The notes under the pieces: model-generated
Told to the model about the DNA's origin: nothing
Seen by the model: the letters and a program-made list of their open reading frames with translations, nothing else
The model's database searches: none
Shown here: positions 1 to 11,446 of the stretch, piece after piece
Numbering within the stretch: the first letter of the stretch is position 1
Layout of the letters: every line of letters starts with the position of its first letter
NCBI GenBank assembly: GCA_029204225.1
Contig: MU832169.1
Location: 19,611-83,610, forward strand
Length of the DNA: 64,000 nt
Reading direction: 5' to 3'
From: Diphasiastrum complanatum
Lineage: Eukaryota; Streptophyta; Lycopodiopsida; Lycopodiales; Lycopodiaceae
Translations under genes and position numbers: made by a program

Positions 1-245
1 CATTTTCAAAATTTGTCCATAATCCGGGAAATGAACCTCCAATATAGGACAGGATTCAAAGAGAATGAGCATCGACTGCATATAAGCAATCAGTGAGGAA
101 AATGATATAATGGGGATGAAAGATGTTCCCAAAAGCATCTAGTTTGCAAGGAAGAGAAAACGAAGAAAATAAAAGAAAACAAGTTCTTACAGAACGAAAC
201 ACTCTAATACAAGAGCCATGGTGAGGGAAAACAGGGAATGAGCAC

Positions 246-569
246 CTGAGCAGCCATGCGCGCCCATTTGTTTCCAAGCTTAGCGTGCAGCTCGATAATG
301 AGACGCTCCTCTTCCATGCTGAAAGCACCTTTCTTGAGATTAGGCCTTAGATGGTTTGCCCAGCGCAGCCGACAACTCTTGCCACATCGTAGCAGCCCCG
401 ACTGTTTCTGAAGGCTGTTCCAGTTGCCCTCCCCATGCTTCTGCACATAAGCCACGAGAATGGCATCCTCGGCTGCTGTCCACGGGCCTTTCTTCAACAA
501 CGCATTACCACCAACCCCTCCTCCATCCCCGACATCGCCATCCTCTTGCTGCTGTTCCAATTGCTCCAT
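246..569 (-). CDS. GAMYB: GAMYB-type R2R3-MYB transcription factor, first coding exon (partial gene)
   Basis: This exon encodes 108 residues of an R2R3-MYB DNA-binding domain, expected in the nucleus. After an acidic, Gly-rich 25-residue leader, repeat R2 starts at KKGPW with tryptophans at about 30, 50 and 70; R3 starts at LKKGAF with Phe83 in place of the first Trp, and Trp102. The strings [20 protein letters not shown] and [20 protein letters not shown] are diagnostic of the GAMYB subgroup, which activates gibberellin-responsive and anther/sporangium genes in characterised plants. The open frame runs 13 codons further, but family knowledge puts an intron after MAAQ, and a CAG|GT donor lies there (intron from 245 downward). 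The rest of R3 (normally beginning LPGRTDNEIKN) and the activation domain lie outside the window. The start is the first in-frame ATG, 20 bases after a possible leader splice acceptor. Confidence 0.87.
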
Positions 570-589
570 TATTCGTCAAGTTCCCTTAT

Positions 590-1968
590 CTAGAATAAAT
601 TTATATCTAAGTCAAACTTCCTTGCCAAAGAGATTACATCTGAATCAAACCTCGGCGTCTTATTTATCAGACTTTACTTCTTCCTTCTAGATATCACATT
701 CTAGCTTCCTTATCTAACCTGTTATATTTAAGTCAAACTCACTTCCCTTACAAAGTACATCTATATCAAGCTTCTGTTTCTTATGTATTAAACGTTGCTT
801 CTCCCTCATTCTTTCTTTCAGGATATCACACTCTAGCCTCCCCCCATCGTAGTGGAATCCCGGTGATAAAGAAAAGCCATCTATATCTAATACTAAGCCA
901 TAGCTGAAAAAAACCCTTACCTCGTCTCAGTATTATTTACATTTCCCTATTCAGACTATATGTACTTGCAGCATATTGATTCTACAATCTTTTTCTGATG
1001 CTTGTGCCTGTCTGTGATAAAGATAAGCCATCCACAATCGAAAAATAGGCCATTTCTCAAAAAAGCTTACTCCATATCAGCATTATCTACTCTCTTCATA
1101 TCAGCATTATCTATACTTTGTTTTTCAGCTTACATCAACCAGCAGCATATTTAGCCTAGCATATTTTTCTGATTCTTCTGTCTACAGCCATCCTTTAGAA
1201 CCTATCTCTCACAAGAGAAACACGTTCAGATTTCGCATTCTAGGCTACCTCCATGAGACTGAGATCTCGGCAGTGAAGATGAACCAGCCATTGCTTAATA
1301 AAACTTACTTTATATCAGCATTATCTACACTTTCCTCTTCACATTACATCAACCTTAAGCACATTACATATAAGATATGTTCTGATGCAACTGTCTGCAG
1401 CCTTCCTTCATAACCTATCTATCACAAGATGAAAACGTTCAAAGTTCAGATTCTAGGCTACCTTCATCAGACTCGAATTTCTGTGATGAAGATGGAACTA
1501 TTTCTATCCAATAATAAGTCATTGCTCAAAAACTTCATACAGATTCCATCAACCTGCGGCATATTACATGTACAATATTTTTTTCTGATGCCTATCTGCA
1601 GCCTTCCTTCATAACCAATCTATCACAAGACAAAAACGTTCAGATTTCACATTCTAGGTTACCTCCATCAGACTGAAACCTCTGCGACGAACATGGACCA
1701 TCTCTATCCTATATTAAGCCATTGCCAGAGAAAACTTACTTCATCTCAGCATCATCCACACTATCCTCTTCAGATTACATCAACCTGCAGCATATTACGT
1801 GTAAAAAAAATTCCAATGCTTCTTTCCGAGCCCTTCATTAAACATCGCAAGGCCAAATCCTTCAGAATCGTGCCTCTATAGCCAACGATCCTTCGATCCT
1901 CTTCTCTAATCGCTGTCGTCTCGTCGCCATCGCCATCGCCAAGCCAGCTTCGATTTCATAAAACTTAC
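590..1968 (-). other. Candidate 5'-leader intron of the GAMYB-like gene
   Basis: On the minus strand a consensus donor AAAC|GTAAGT sits at 1969/1968, and an acceptor TTTATTCTAG lies at 590-599, 20 bases before the start codon. Leader introns are known in cereal GAMYB genes, so a 1,379-bp intron is plausible. It would contain the degenerate ~210-bp repeats. There is no transcript evidence; the region could instead be a long promoter. Confidence 0.35.
640..1830. repeat. Degenerate ~200-213-bp tandem repeats upstream of the GAMYB exon
   Basis: The clearest copies begin near 1181, 1394 and 1595. Each holds, in order, an (a/g)cagcc-t-cctt start, a cacaaga...acgttcag segment, the core cattctaggctacctccat, a gaagatg...gacca segment, cattatctac-type text, and a cat(c)aacctg-agcatatta end. 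Weaker copies with the same landmarks (gatatcaca-tctag, cagcattatct, gcagcatat, tttttctgatgc) extend left to about 640. The copies differ by many substitutions and small indels, so the amplification is old. Confidence 0.7.
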
Positions 1969-2054
1969 GTTTCCTTTCTTCCTCGTTTACGCGTGCTCGT
2001 TCATCCTTCACATGACTCATGCCCATGGCCATCACCATACACTAGTCAAACATC

Positions 2055-2064
2055 GCCACGTGTC
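2055..2064 (-). promoter_or_regulatory. ABRE / G-box (GACACGTGGC)
   Basis: The minus strand reads GACACGTGGC, a perfect abscisic-acid response element with a CACGTG core bound by bZIP and bHLH factors in plants. It lies about 90 bases upstream of the candidate leader donor of the GAMYB-like gene, in a GC-richer stretch (1,900-2,160), as expected for a proximal promoter. ABA and gibberellin act oppositely on GAMYB in cereals, so the site fits, but function is inferred. Confidence 0.5.
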
Positions 2065-2163
2065 CCAACGTCATGGATGATGGGGTGGCAATCACATGAT
2101 GCCCATGCCCTGCACAGCGCCTAAGCGCGCCATTTAAATATCGTCGTCGCAGCCTCGTATTTA

Positions 2164-2173
2164 CTATATATAG
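2164..2173. promoter_or_regulatory. Palindromic TATA-like box
   Basis: The sequence ctatatatag is its own reverse complement, so it could direct transcription either way: leftward toward the GAMYB-like gene or rightward into the GC-rich block at 2,180-2,400. A second TATA-like string (tttaaata) lies at about 2132-2139. Which, if any, is used cannot be told from sequence. Confidence 0.3.
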
Positions 2174-2662
2174 TTTGTTTCAGGAAGTCGCGTCCACATC
2201 CGGGCAGCGCGTTTGCTGCAGAAGGTCACATACATCCGTACCTGGTGGTCCAAAGAAGAAGCATGTGAAAATCTTCGACTTGCATCCTCGATGGCTCCCG
2301 AGGGTGGTTATAAGAAAGGTGGCGGGGCGGTGGAAGCCTCCCGGCTCCGTCCGTCGGAGTCGGGGTGCCCGGTGGAGGCTAGCCGCTACATCCTCCTCGT
2401 ACTTTTTTCAGGTTTCAGCTTTTGTAAGGCGAAGTGTGCGCCACATGTGGGGATGCGGATCCGGGAGGCAGAGAATCTTCCTTTAATTTGGCTTAGAGAA
2501 AGATGGCATCCAGTTTCCGTATTTTGGTGCAGATGCCCAAAAGAGTGTCGTGCCTGTTACCTAGGGCCTACTTGCTATCCCAACTATGTATTATCATATG
2601 TTCTTAAGGGTGGTTCCAACTTCCATCATCCATGCCACTACCGCCACAAAAACACTTGCTAG
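2174..2662 (+). other. GC-rich block with open frames, no recognised gene
   Basis: Two overlapping plus-strand open frames (103 and 149 codons) cross this block, which is distinctly GC-rich to about 2,480 and AT-rich afterwards. Neither translation resembles a family I know and neither has a convincing exon boundary. It may be the start of a divergent transcript from the palindromic TATA box, or simply the GC-rich shore of the GAMYB promoter. Confidence 0.2.
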
Positions 2663-4333
2663 CGAGTGATTGCTCTTGGGTTCCATTGTTGTCATGAGAC
2701 GACATCGCTACCTAGTTTCACGTGTTGTATAAGGAGATGCAAAATAAGAGAGCAGACTACTAAAGAAGCAACACTTGACACAGTTAATCGTAATATGTTA
2801 TGAGTTGGCTTGTTGCCTACGGATGAATCTTGCACTGCCATTTTGCCACTCTCTCACCTAACGTGCACTCTTGGATGGGCATCTTCTTGTACTTGGCATT
2901 AAATGCAAGTGCAAGGACTAGAATAAGGCATAGTTGCCAACACCCATCAAGAGCACTCGCCAAGCGAGGTTGGGATTCACAAAACAAATCGCTAACCTTG
3001 TAAAGCCCAAGATGTCACCTCACCTCCAAGATAAGGGCAAGTCCGTTGTAGCTTGATAGGGGGTTAGAGCATGTTTCAATGGACGGGAAACAACAGCCTT
3101 TTCCCTTCATATGTTCGAAACTTTTGTCCTCTTAGAAACCTCAAAAACTTATTCTGATGAGTAGTTGCTTCAAAGGGCCCTTCACCCGCCCTTTGAAACC
3201 AGTATTGACTAGAATAGCAACGCTCTCCATTCCATAACCCTTTTAAGCCCATATCAATGAATAACATACTCACATATGCTAGAGACTACTACTCTACAAT
3301 TTGGACATCCTTGCCTCTTATTTCTCTTTCTCTCTCTCATCTTGCTTATGGTTTTTGTGCTTCTTTCATAAATGTAGGGTTGCTTGTGATTTGATATTCT
3401 TGCTAAGTCTAGGAGAGGAGAGGAGAGAGTAAGAATTAAGTTATTTCCCTCGCATCTTTGTTGTGAATGGTTAGTGTGGTTAATTAGGATTAATTGTGTG
3501 GATGGTGGTTGGGATCTATAAAAGCTTGCTAATCTACTCAAGAATTGGCTTCTCTCCCATGGGAAAAAACTACCTTGTGACTTGAAAGGAACTAGCCTCC
3601 TAAATCTATTTACATCACACTATCATATCAAGAAAGTAGAATCTTAGGAAGGCTGAGTAAAGTCACTACGAGCATTTGCTTAGAACAAGCAAAAAGTAAA
3701 TAGCTTGATTCAAAGGCCATAAGACTCACAAAATAGCTAGCATAGAGTCTTTTTGCAATCAAATCTGAGAATCAAAGTAGCAATAATAGACCAAAAAAAT
3801 ATGAAAAATCTTGTTTTTGGACAAAAGTTTTTTTTCACTCCGTTCGACTTCTATGGCTCATTTATTTTGTCCATAGATTATGAATAGCTCCACGCCACTT
3901 CAAAGAATGTGCATACAAAGTTTACGATGGCATATAGCTTGCTTCTATCTATCAAAAACATGAAATTCTCATTAGAAAATCATGTCTTTTGACCAAAAGT
4001 TGATATTTTTGCATGTTTTGATATATGTTATCCTTATGCAAGTACCACTCGTCCTACTTATGCCAATTCTTAACCAATTTTGACCAAAAAAATATAGTCC
4101 AAAGGTTTAAAGGTTTTATGAGACTCCCTCCTGCTTTTTGTGCAATGCATCTACTCCATGTCCAAATGAGAAGAGCCTCCACGAGTTTGGTTCATCCTTT
4201 GAGCTCCTTGATCATGATTGTTTTCTTGTGTGATTCTCTTATGATCATGTCCTTCCATCCCTTGTGTGTGGTTGTGGATTAGTTTTCTTGCTTTCCTAGA
4301 GTGCATTAGATTTCCTGTTTTCTTGTGGATTAA
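2663..4333. other. Intergenic AT-rich DNA
   Basis: I see no coding frame of recognisable family, no long repeat and no RNA gene here. Short open frames on both strands look random. Confidence 0.5.
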
Positions 4334-5223
4334 TGTAGGAATCAACATCCAGTTAAACTAAATAGGCTAGATTTGTGATGTAAATCTTGCATATCTTCTT
4401 ACAGTCCAGTTCTTGATGTTCTTGGGCTATCCAAGAATCAAGAAATGAGTGTTTCTTGATTCTTGGACTCTTAAAATGTTGTTAGATTTGTAGGCTGATA
4501 TTCCATGAATATTCGAGCCATCTTGAAAAAGATACAGACTTAAGCCTAGAACTGGATCAGTCAAGTTTAAGCCTTTGCGCCATTTTGTAACGGCTCAAAG
4601 TTGTTTAGTTCTAAGCCTAAGTCTAGAAGATTGAAACTCTGAATAAGTTCAACTTAAGTTAGTTCAGTTGTTTATGGTCCATTGGGGGTTTGTCCCATGG
4701 TACCAAGTTAAGCCCATGTGGTCTATTTGTCCCATAGTGCCTTTTTGTAAGTGACCACCACTCCAAGTATATATAGGAGTGGAAGAGTCCATTTTGAGAA
4801 GAACCTCATTTGCAATACATGCCTATCTTTCTCTCTGAGTGTTTTCCCTTGTGTGGTTTCATGTATTGTGTTACTTCACATTGTATTGTATATTATTCAT
4901 CTGGCAACAGGTTAAGTTACTCCACTCTCTAGTAGGGTAAGCCTTAGAGGATGAGATTTAGTTTAGGGTTTTATCTTTTAGGTTAAGCCATCATTTGAGT
5001 CAGTTCCTAAGTAGGGAAACGAGAGACGAGTGGATCTTGCCCGAAATACTCACCCACTCACTGTTAGATCATCCTTCAACCTCTCGGTTAGTTGGAAGTC
5101 GTAGCCATTGGTTGGGAAAGCCACAATGCCTAGTCGGAGCCATAACGTGTTCTAGTTGGGAGTCCGCCATAGCACTCGTTAGTTGGAGCCATAGACTGAG
5201 TTGAGGGATGCGAACAGCCAACA
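4334..5223 (+). repeat. Probable 5' LTR of a Ty3/gypsy-like element (element T)
   Basis: The segment starts TGTAGGAA and ends ACA immediately before a tRNA-Asp-type primer site. It has promoter organisation expected of an LTR: a TATA box (agtatatatagg) near 4,767-4,778, then a T/C-rich transcribed region. No second copy is present in the window, so the left boundary is inferred from TG alone and the element's 3' end is missing or outside. Confidence 0.5.
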
Positions 5224-5240
5224 TTGGCATCGTTGCCGCT
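5224..5240 (+). other. Primer-binding site, tRNA-Asp type
   Basis: The sequence ttggcatcgttgccgct closely matches the PBS TGGCGCCGTTGCCGGGG used by many plant Ty3/gypsy elements (complement of the 3' end of tRNA-Asp). It differs at two positions in the first twelve bases, then diverges at the end. Its position directly after an LTR-like end supports the assignment. Confidence 0.5.
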
Positions 5241-5537
5241 CTTTTTCTCGATTGCTCTACGTTTTAGCTATGATTTTGGTGTTCTTGTTTTTGCTTATTC
5301 TACGTTTCTAGCTGATCTTATCATTCTTGCTTGTTGCTGTCTCTATGTTGCTTACTGCTTTTGCTTTTTGCTTTCTATTTTTCTTGCAAGCATTCTTCTT
5401 CAAGAGGTCTTATAAGGGGTTTCCGTTCATCGAGGGTTTAGGGATTTATGAGGGTTTAGGAATTTATGCTTGTAAAGAGGGCAGCCACTTTTGAAGATCA
5501 GCCACCCGTTTTGCCTCGCTATCAAACTAGAATCACA

Positions 5538-5703
5538 CGTTTCTGGAGGAGCGATCTGCAGCGAGTCATCCTCTCCAACCAGGCGTTTCTGGAGGAGCGA
5601 TCTGCAACGAGTCATCCTCTCCAACCAGGCGTTTCTGAAGGAGCGATCTGCAACGAGTCATCTTCTCCAACCACGCGTTTCTGAAGGAGCGATCTGCAGC
5701 GCT
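5538..5703 (+). repeat. 46-bp tandem repeat (about 3.6 copies) in the leader of element T
   Basis: Units starting cgtttctg(g/a)(a/g)ggagcgatctgca begin at 5538, 5584, 5630 and 5676, exactly 46 bases apart, with only a few substitutions. Just downstream a 40-bp segment (cgctggagttct...cttctacga-tgtag) occurs twice, at 5699 and 5788. The array lies between the primer site and the long open frame, where some plant gypsy elements carry leader repeats. Confidence 0.85.
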
Positions 5704-5874
5704 GGAGTTCTATTCTCACACAGCCTTCTACGACTGTAGCAAGCCGTCCTTTTATGAAACAAGCTTGCACATCCCTGGATCTACAACGCTGGAGTTCTCT
5801 TCTCACATAGCCTTCTACGATTGTAGTTATCTATGTTGTGGAGTCCCAAAACTAAGCAAAGTGCTTGATCAGAC

Positions 5875-8472
5875 ATGAAACCTAGCAAGTACACTCAAGA
5901 AATTCACTTGGTCTCATCTACTGATTTTTCTCAAAAGCTAACAGCGGCTCGTCCTTTCTTGGAGCGGCTAAACTTCGACACACGACTTATCTCCGGTGTG
6001 CAACATGAATGCCTAGTGCGTGTGGCTTATTCTACATCTGATGACGAGCTCCAGACATTCAGGATTCCTAGACGCAACGACAATGATCCAATTTCTATCT
6101 CACCACATATCCTAAGCCACTTGGAGTTCCCGAATGAAGGAGAGCCTATACATGGCAGAGGGCAATCTTTTGATAGGAATTACTTGAAGCATCTCTATAC
6201 GGAAGACGGTGACACCTCCATCTATAACAATGACAGTTACGCCGTCAAACTCATCTCGGATCTAGGACTTAGGGCAACGGCGGACCTTCTTGTATTACTC
6301 ACTGAGGTACAATCGTCAAGAATTGACAGGATTCTGAACAGCACTTTATTCGCCCTATCATTTGGCTTGGAGGAACCTGTTACCCGTCACTTCATGTGGG
6401 CAACAATCCAGCGGATGTAGGAAAATATTGGCGATAAGTATCAAATTATGTGCAGCGCTCAAAGCAAGAAAACCTCTCACAAAGTGCGGATATCTCCTGC
6501 ATATGCTCGTAAGCAAACATTACTTGGGTGACTTCCCTAGCATTCTCTCTCGAGTGCAAGAGAAATATCCAAACGTGCCACATACCACCTCGACACGAGC
6601 TCAACACTCCAAGAGGATAAAAGAGGGAGAGGCAAAGACAACAAGCAAGCCAGCATCCAAACGGTGCCACATCACTAGCAGAAACACACCAATGTCACTC
6701 AACGAGGCACGGAAGCAGAGTTAGAGTCACAGCGGTTAAAAGAGCATGCCCATAGCCAACACACAAAAGAACATTCAGAGGGCCACACACAAGGTACAGA
6801 CTCATCCAGTAGCAACAAACAACACTTGTGCAAATCCACCAGCCAAGGGCATGGAAATATCAATGAAATGAGAGACACAGCACAATCACCTTATCCAATG
6901 CCTAAAGACACCTCAATAGTGAAAATCATAGAAGCCATTGAAGAAGAATTGACTGCAACATCAAATCCTTCGACGAGACATTTTGAGGCAAAGGAGCTAG
7001 AGACTGAACTTGGTGTCCCACATGCGTCGTTCATGGTAAGTGACCCACCAACCACCACCTCATCAACTCCCATCACATCAACCATCACTGTCACACTACC
7101 CATCACACTCACCCTCACCACTACACCCCCTATTGTCTCCACAAACACACTCCCACTCTCCATCGCACCAGTTACAACCACCTCTATGCAATCTCCAATG
7201 CATTTGTCAAATGTCTTTGACGCATCCTTCAACATTGAAGAATTCTCACTTTCACTGTTAAGCACGCCACCTACCACCACCACACCATTTCTTACACCCA
7301 CCACTATCGCTACCACCACCACTTCCACAATACTTTCCACTTCTTCGATCACAAATGCCGACACATCTCCAATCACTATCACCCTCACTCAAACATCACA
7401 TCCTCCGTCTACTCAATCCGTCCATCATGAACAATACACCACATTGTATCAAAATGTACAACAAAATCTCCCACCATCCTACACACCTACCTCTCAATAA
7501 TATCCTCCTATTGGGGAGTGGCAATACCTTCCGGAAAATGTGTGGCGGGCCATCAACGCTCAAAGTGATGCCATGCATTACCTCTACTCTTCAATCAATG
7601 AGTATCAGAATTGGTGCAACTTCTCGCAAGGGGAAAATGTGCAGCTAACAAACAAGATACAAGAATGGCAAATTTATTCCATGAAATTAGAACAAGAGGT
7701 CGCTCAATTAAAAAACAAAGAAAGAAAACTCATGGCTGACCTCAAAGAGCTGCATCGAAATAACAAGGACGTTCAAGCATGCTTACAACGTAGGGATGAT
7801 CTCATCAAAACCCTAGAAACACAGTTAGAAGGTGAACGACAAAGCCACGGGAACTTACGGACCGCTATGATGGGCAATATTCAAAGGATTGATTTCAACC
7901 AGTTCCAAGCACCACCAATCCTAGAAGGCACCATAATACCTCTCGCTTCCTATCAGAAGTTAACTCAGGTACTGATGGCGAATCAGACGCAAGCACAACA
8001 ATTGCAACAGGCCACTCTAGCAAATCAAATTGTGCTCAACACATGGATTGAGGAGCTAGAAGGATAGCTAAAAACATTACGCCAGCAGCTACCAACATTC
8101 AACACAAAGCATGAAGAAACACACGCCAAGCACCATAGACAACAAGATGCAGGAACTGATGATCTTGGATCTTCGCGCTACATAGGACAACAACGGGATA
8201 ATCTAGGGTATCATTCAGCAATGGTAAATCCTCAAAGCACACAAGGGGGTACTACCACGAACCACGAATGAGGCATCTTAGCTGAAGAGCCTAACCCCAC
8301 TACGACTCAACCTGACACCACCTATCAAGCCTTATCACCCTCGATCGATGACACACCCCTCTCCTCACCACATGAACAATCACCTCACCACCTCGACACT
8401 CAACTTCATTCACCATCCACTACTTATCTACTCCGCACAGTCGGGGTCGGATCCATATGCCTTAAGATCTAG
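5875..8472 (+). pseudogene. Decayed 866-codon retroelement frame of unknown function (element T)
   Basis: One reading frame runs from ATG 5875 to TAG 8470 with internal stops at 6418, 6529, 6538, 6676, 7498, 8065 and 8269 but no frameshift. The first ~180 codons encode a charged, apparently globular region. A long Thr/Ser/Pro-rich stretch follows (about 7,040-7,440), then a probable coiled coil rich in Glu, Lys, Leu and Gln (about 7,650-7,860), then a Gln/His-rich tail. I recognise no protease, RT or integrase motif, and no CCHC knuckle. Position after an LTR, PBS and leader repeats suggests an accessory or gag-like product; Ogre/Tat elements carry an extra ORF upstream of gag, which is a possible but unproven comparison. 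The minus-strand Val-rich frame opposite 6,891-7,388 is its shadow. Confidence 0.6.
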
Positions 8473-8499
8473 TCACCTGTTACTTTTGCCTTCTAATTT

Positions 8500-9400
8500 T
8501 AAGATAATGCATGGCTAACTAGAATAAGTTTGTCTTCAATCGGATCTGAAATTGGATTGATTGCAATCCAAGCCACGTTCATCATATTGCCAACATAAGT
8601 AATGGCATTATCAAGAGTTTGATCATTCGTTGGAATGATATTTACTTCTGATCTATCAACATGTCGACACATATATCCAATTGTGCAATCAATTGTTGCT
8701 AACACTTGGGTTCCAATTGATATTATCAATTTGAGAATCATAATGGATTTCCAACAGTTTATGTACACAATCAATAGTATGATCTACAGTTGAAGAATCA
8801 TTATCTCCTTTATGAAGTGCTGGTTTAATTGTCCAAGCTAATGGATCCACTTTGACAGCTTGTTCTCGATTCTCAAAAGTGATTTTGCCAGTTTCCCAAT
8901 TATGAATTATTTGCACAATTCGTAACCAAGGGCATTTCAATAAAATACGGTAATCTGATGGTGCTTTAGGTAAGTCCATTACTACGAAAGTAATGACGAA
9001 TTGTACACCAACAATTTTAAGTAGTTTCTCTTCCACCATTCCTTTTGGACTAACACACGAGTGGTCTGCCAACTTAATTGCAAAATTGACAGGTTTTAGC
9101 TTTGTAAGGCCCCACTTAGCACACAATTTGGTAGTTGCCTCTCGATCAAAGTTTTTATGCTGAATTGGCAGTGTGATATTGCCTTGCTCACCTTCCCATG
9201 CGGGGGCCCATTGAGAATCTTATTTGACTCTTCAAATCCCACGATTCACATTGGATTTTGGTCTCTATCTTGGTCAATCAATTTAATAAAACTTCTTTGG
9301 CATGAGATACCAACCGCAAGAACTCGCCCAAAGTTATATCCATCTTACTCGAAAGGGTATTTTCAATCAACTCTATTTGTGGGATCTCTGGTTTTGTCAT
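8500..9400 (-). pseudogene. Ty3/gypsy fragment: gag-protease region
   Basis: The minus-strand frame 9126-8689 reads like the C-terminal half of a gypsy retropepsin and its flank: WGLTKLKP, then KLADHSC, a VGVQF...FVVMDLP segment, then CPWLR and NWETGKITF. These correspond to the ADxS...FVVLDM...LGRPWL order of plant gypsy polyproteins. Upstream (9,400-9,280) is a gag-like helix with ITLGEFLRLVSHAKEVLLN in the manner of the tleell linker. The catalytic DTG/DSG segment is not seen and frames are broken. The fragment is opposite in orientation to element T and is cut at about 9,400 by copia element A. Confidence 0.6.
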
Positions 9401-9401
9401 T

Positions 9402-10094
9402 TTGAATGGTTTTGCATCCCAGGTTGATGATGGTGCCAGATGGTTCATAGATTTAAGCGCCACAAGGCATATGACCGGGAAACGCAATTGGTTTGAGAAA
9501 TTCTTGCCAATCCATGATGGGGACAAGGTCACACAAGCCAATGGGGAGAAATGCCAAATAAAGGATGTTGGCAATGTACCTGTGCAATTTTTTGATGGCA
9601 AGATCAAGAATATCCCTAATGTGCTTTATGTTCCAGGACTCAAAAAGAGTTTGCTTTCTGTTGGTGTGATGGCAAATCAACATCTCAAGGTTAAATTTGT
9701 CGTGGATGGATGCCTTATGAAGGATCTGGACCACAACCATAAGGTGGTAGCGAAAGGTTATCGGGATAGTAACTGTGGCCTTTATAAATTGGATGCTGCA
9801 AAACCAGGTGAATATGGTTTGGCTACCTCAACAACATCACAATCTAACTTGTGGCATAGGAGACTTGGTCACTTAAACTATGGGAACTTAAGATTGATGG
9901 CGAAGCTGAAGATGGTAACAGGATTACCAGCACTACATGATGATCATCACGCCATATGTGAGGGATGTGTTATGGGAAAGCATCGCAGGGAGACATTCAA
10001 GAAAGGTGGAGCTGCAAGAGCTAAGAAACCACTTGAACTTATTCACAGCAACCTGTGTGGCCCAATGAAGACCATGTCGATGGGAAAAGCCTAA
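9402..10094 (+). pseudogene. Element A protease C-terminus and integrase N-terminus
   Basis: This 230-codon open piece holds the damaged protease motif, the NVLYVPGLKKSLLSVG segment typical of the copia protease-integrase linker, and the HHCC zinc motif of integrase (H-H in WHRRLGHLN, C-C in CEGC). It ends where a frameshift separates it from the integrase catalytic core. The annotated ATG at 9402 lies in the gypsy-derived flank and is not a native start. Confidence 0.85.
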
Positions 10095-10096
10095 TT

Positions 10097-10604
10097 ATTT
10101 TATGACTTTCATAGATGATTACTCTAGGAGGACATGGATTTATTTCTTGAAGAAGAAATCTGATGCTTTTGCTCGCTTCAAGGAGTTTAAGGCTTTATTA
10201 GAGAACCAACTGGATGCATGCATCAAAGTGCTAAGATCAGATAGAGGGGGGCGAATACAAATCTGATGATTTTGAGGACTTTTGCAAGGAACACGACATC
10301 AAAAGACAATTTACACAATTACACACGTCGCATAGTAATGGTGTAGCTGAAAGGAAAAACAAGACTATTAAGGAGAGTGCACGCTCCATGATGAAGCAAA
10401 TGGGCATAACCGATTCACTTTGGTCAGAAGTGTGCAGTGCGGCAACGTTCTTGCAAAACAGGAGCCCTACAGTTGCAGTTCCAAATGTGACTCCTGAAGA
10501 AGCATTTACAGAAATAAAGCAAAAAATCGACAAGTTTTGTATCATTGGATGTAGGGCCTATGTACATGTGCCAAAGGAGGAGCAAAGAAAACTTGATGCC
10601 AAAT
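10097..10604 (+). pseudogene. Element A integrase catalytic core
   Basis: YYFMTFIDDYSRRTW, RSDRGG and, after a frameshift near 10,250, HSNGVAERKN mark the D-D-E core of a copia integrase; the downstream open piece 10,388-10,606 covers the C-terminal part with GCRAYVHVP. Stops at 10,604 and frame changes make it non-functional. Confidence 0.8.
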
Positions 10605-11446
10605 AAATCAAGTGTATCTTTTTTGGTTATAATGAGAGGACAAAGGCATACATGTGTCTTGATCCTGTAATGAATAAGATTCACATAAGCAAAAATGTAA
10701 GAAGATGAAGAAGATGCTCCATAGGATGATGCACATGAAGACGAAGGTCGAGAGGGTGAGTATGAGAGGACACCACCTATCCAAGAGCCTAGGGGAAGGT
10801 ACTTGCCGATAGGAGCAACAAAGGAGAAATCGGTTGGAAGTAAGAGACATTACTTGGACACTCCTTGGGACACACTCTCTCCATGAAGTGTATCACCTGA
10901 GTCTAAGATGCTAAAAAGGTACAAAAAGATCATGAAGGATGCAAAGCTAAATCAACCAGGATCTAGCACACAAGAATAAGTGAGAAGATCAACACGGGAA
11001 AGGAAGTCTCTCGATCGCTATCATGTGAACTATGCCCTAATGAGTGACATTTTGAAGTGTCGAGAGCCATCAACCTTTGATGAGGCAAAGGATCATAGAG
11101 AGTGGAAAAGGGCATTGGAAGAGGAGATGGAGTCCATCCACAGACATGGTACGTGGGAGTTAGTTGATCTACACCCATTGACAACAAATAGGTGTTTAGA
11201 ACAAAGTTTCATGCGGATGGCACGATAGCAAAGCACAAGGCATGCCTAGTAGTGAAGGGCTATGAGCAAAACAAAGGAATTGACTATGAAGAGACATTTG
11301 CTCTAGTGGCTAAGTGGACTACGCTATGCTTTATCATTGCCTTAGCATCCCATTTTGGGTGGAAGATCCATCAAATGGATGTGAAGTCTGCATTTTTTAA
11401 TGGTGAATTAGAGGAGGAAGTTTACATGGTCCAACCATAGGGCTTT

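Noticed and set aside
2213-2662. 149-codon plus-strand open frame behind the palindromic TATA box
   Set aside because: No family resemblance, crosses an abrupt change in base composition, and overlaps another open frame of equal merit; kept only as an unassigned block.
5430-5460. Telomere-like gggtttaggg string
   Set aside because: Only one full TTTAGGG heptamer and one near copy, 19 bases apart, in the leader of an LTR element; no array, so not an interstitial telomere.
6891-7388. 165-codon Val-rich minus-strand open frame
   Set aside because: It is the exact antisense of the Thr/Ser/Pro-rich coding stretch of element T.
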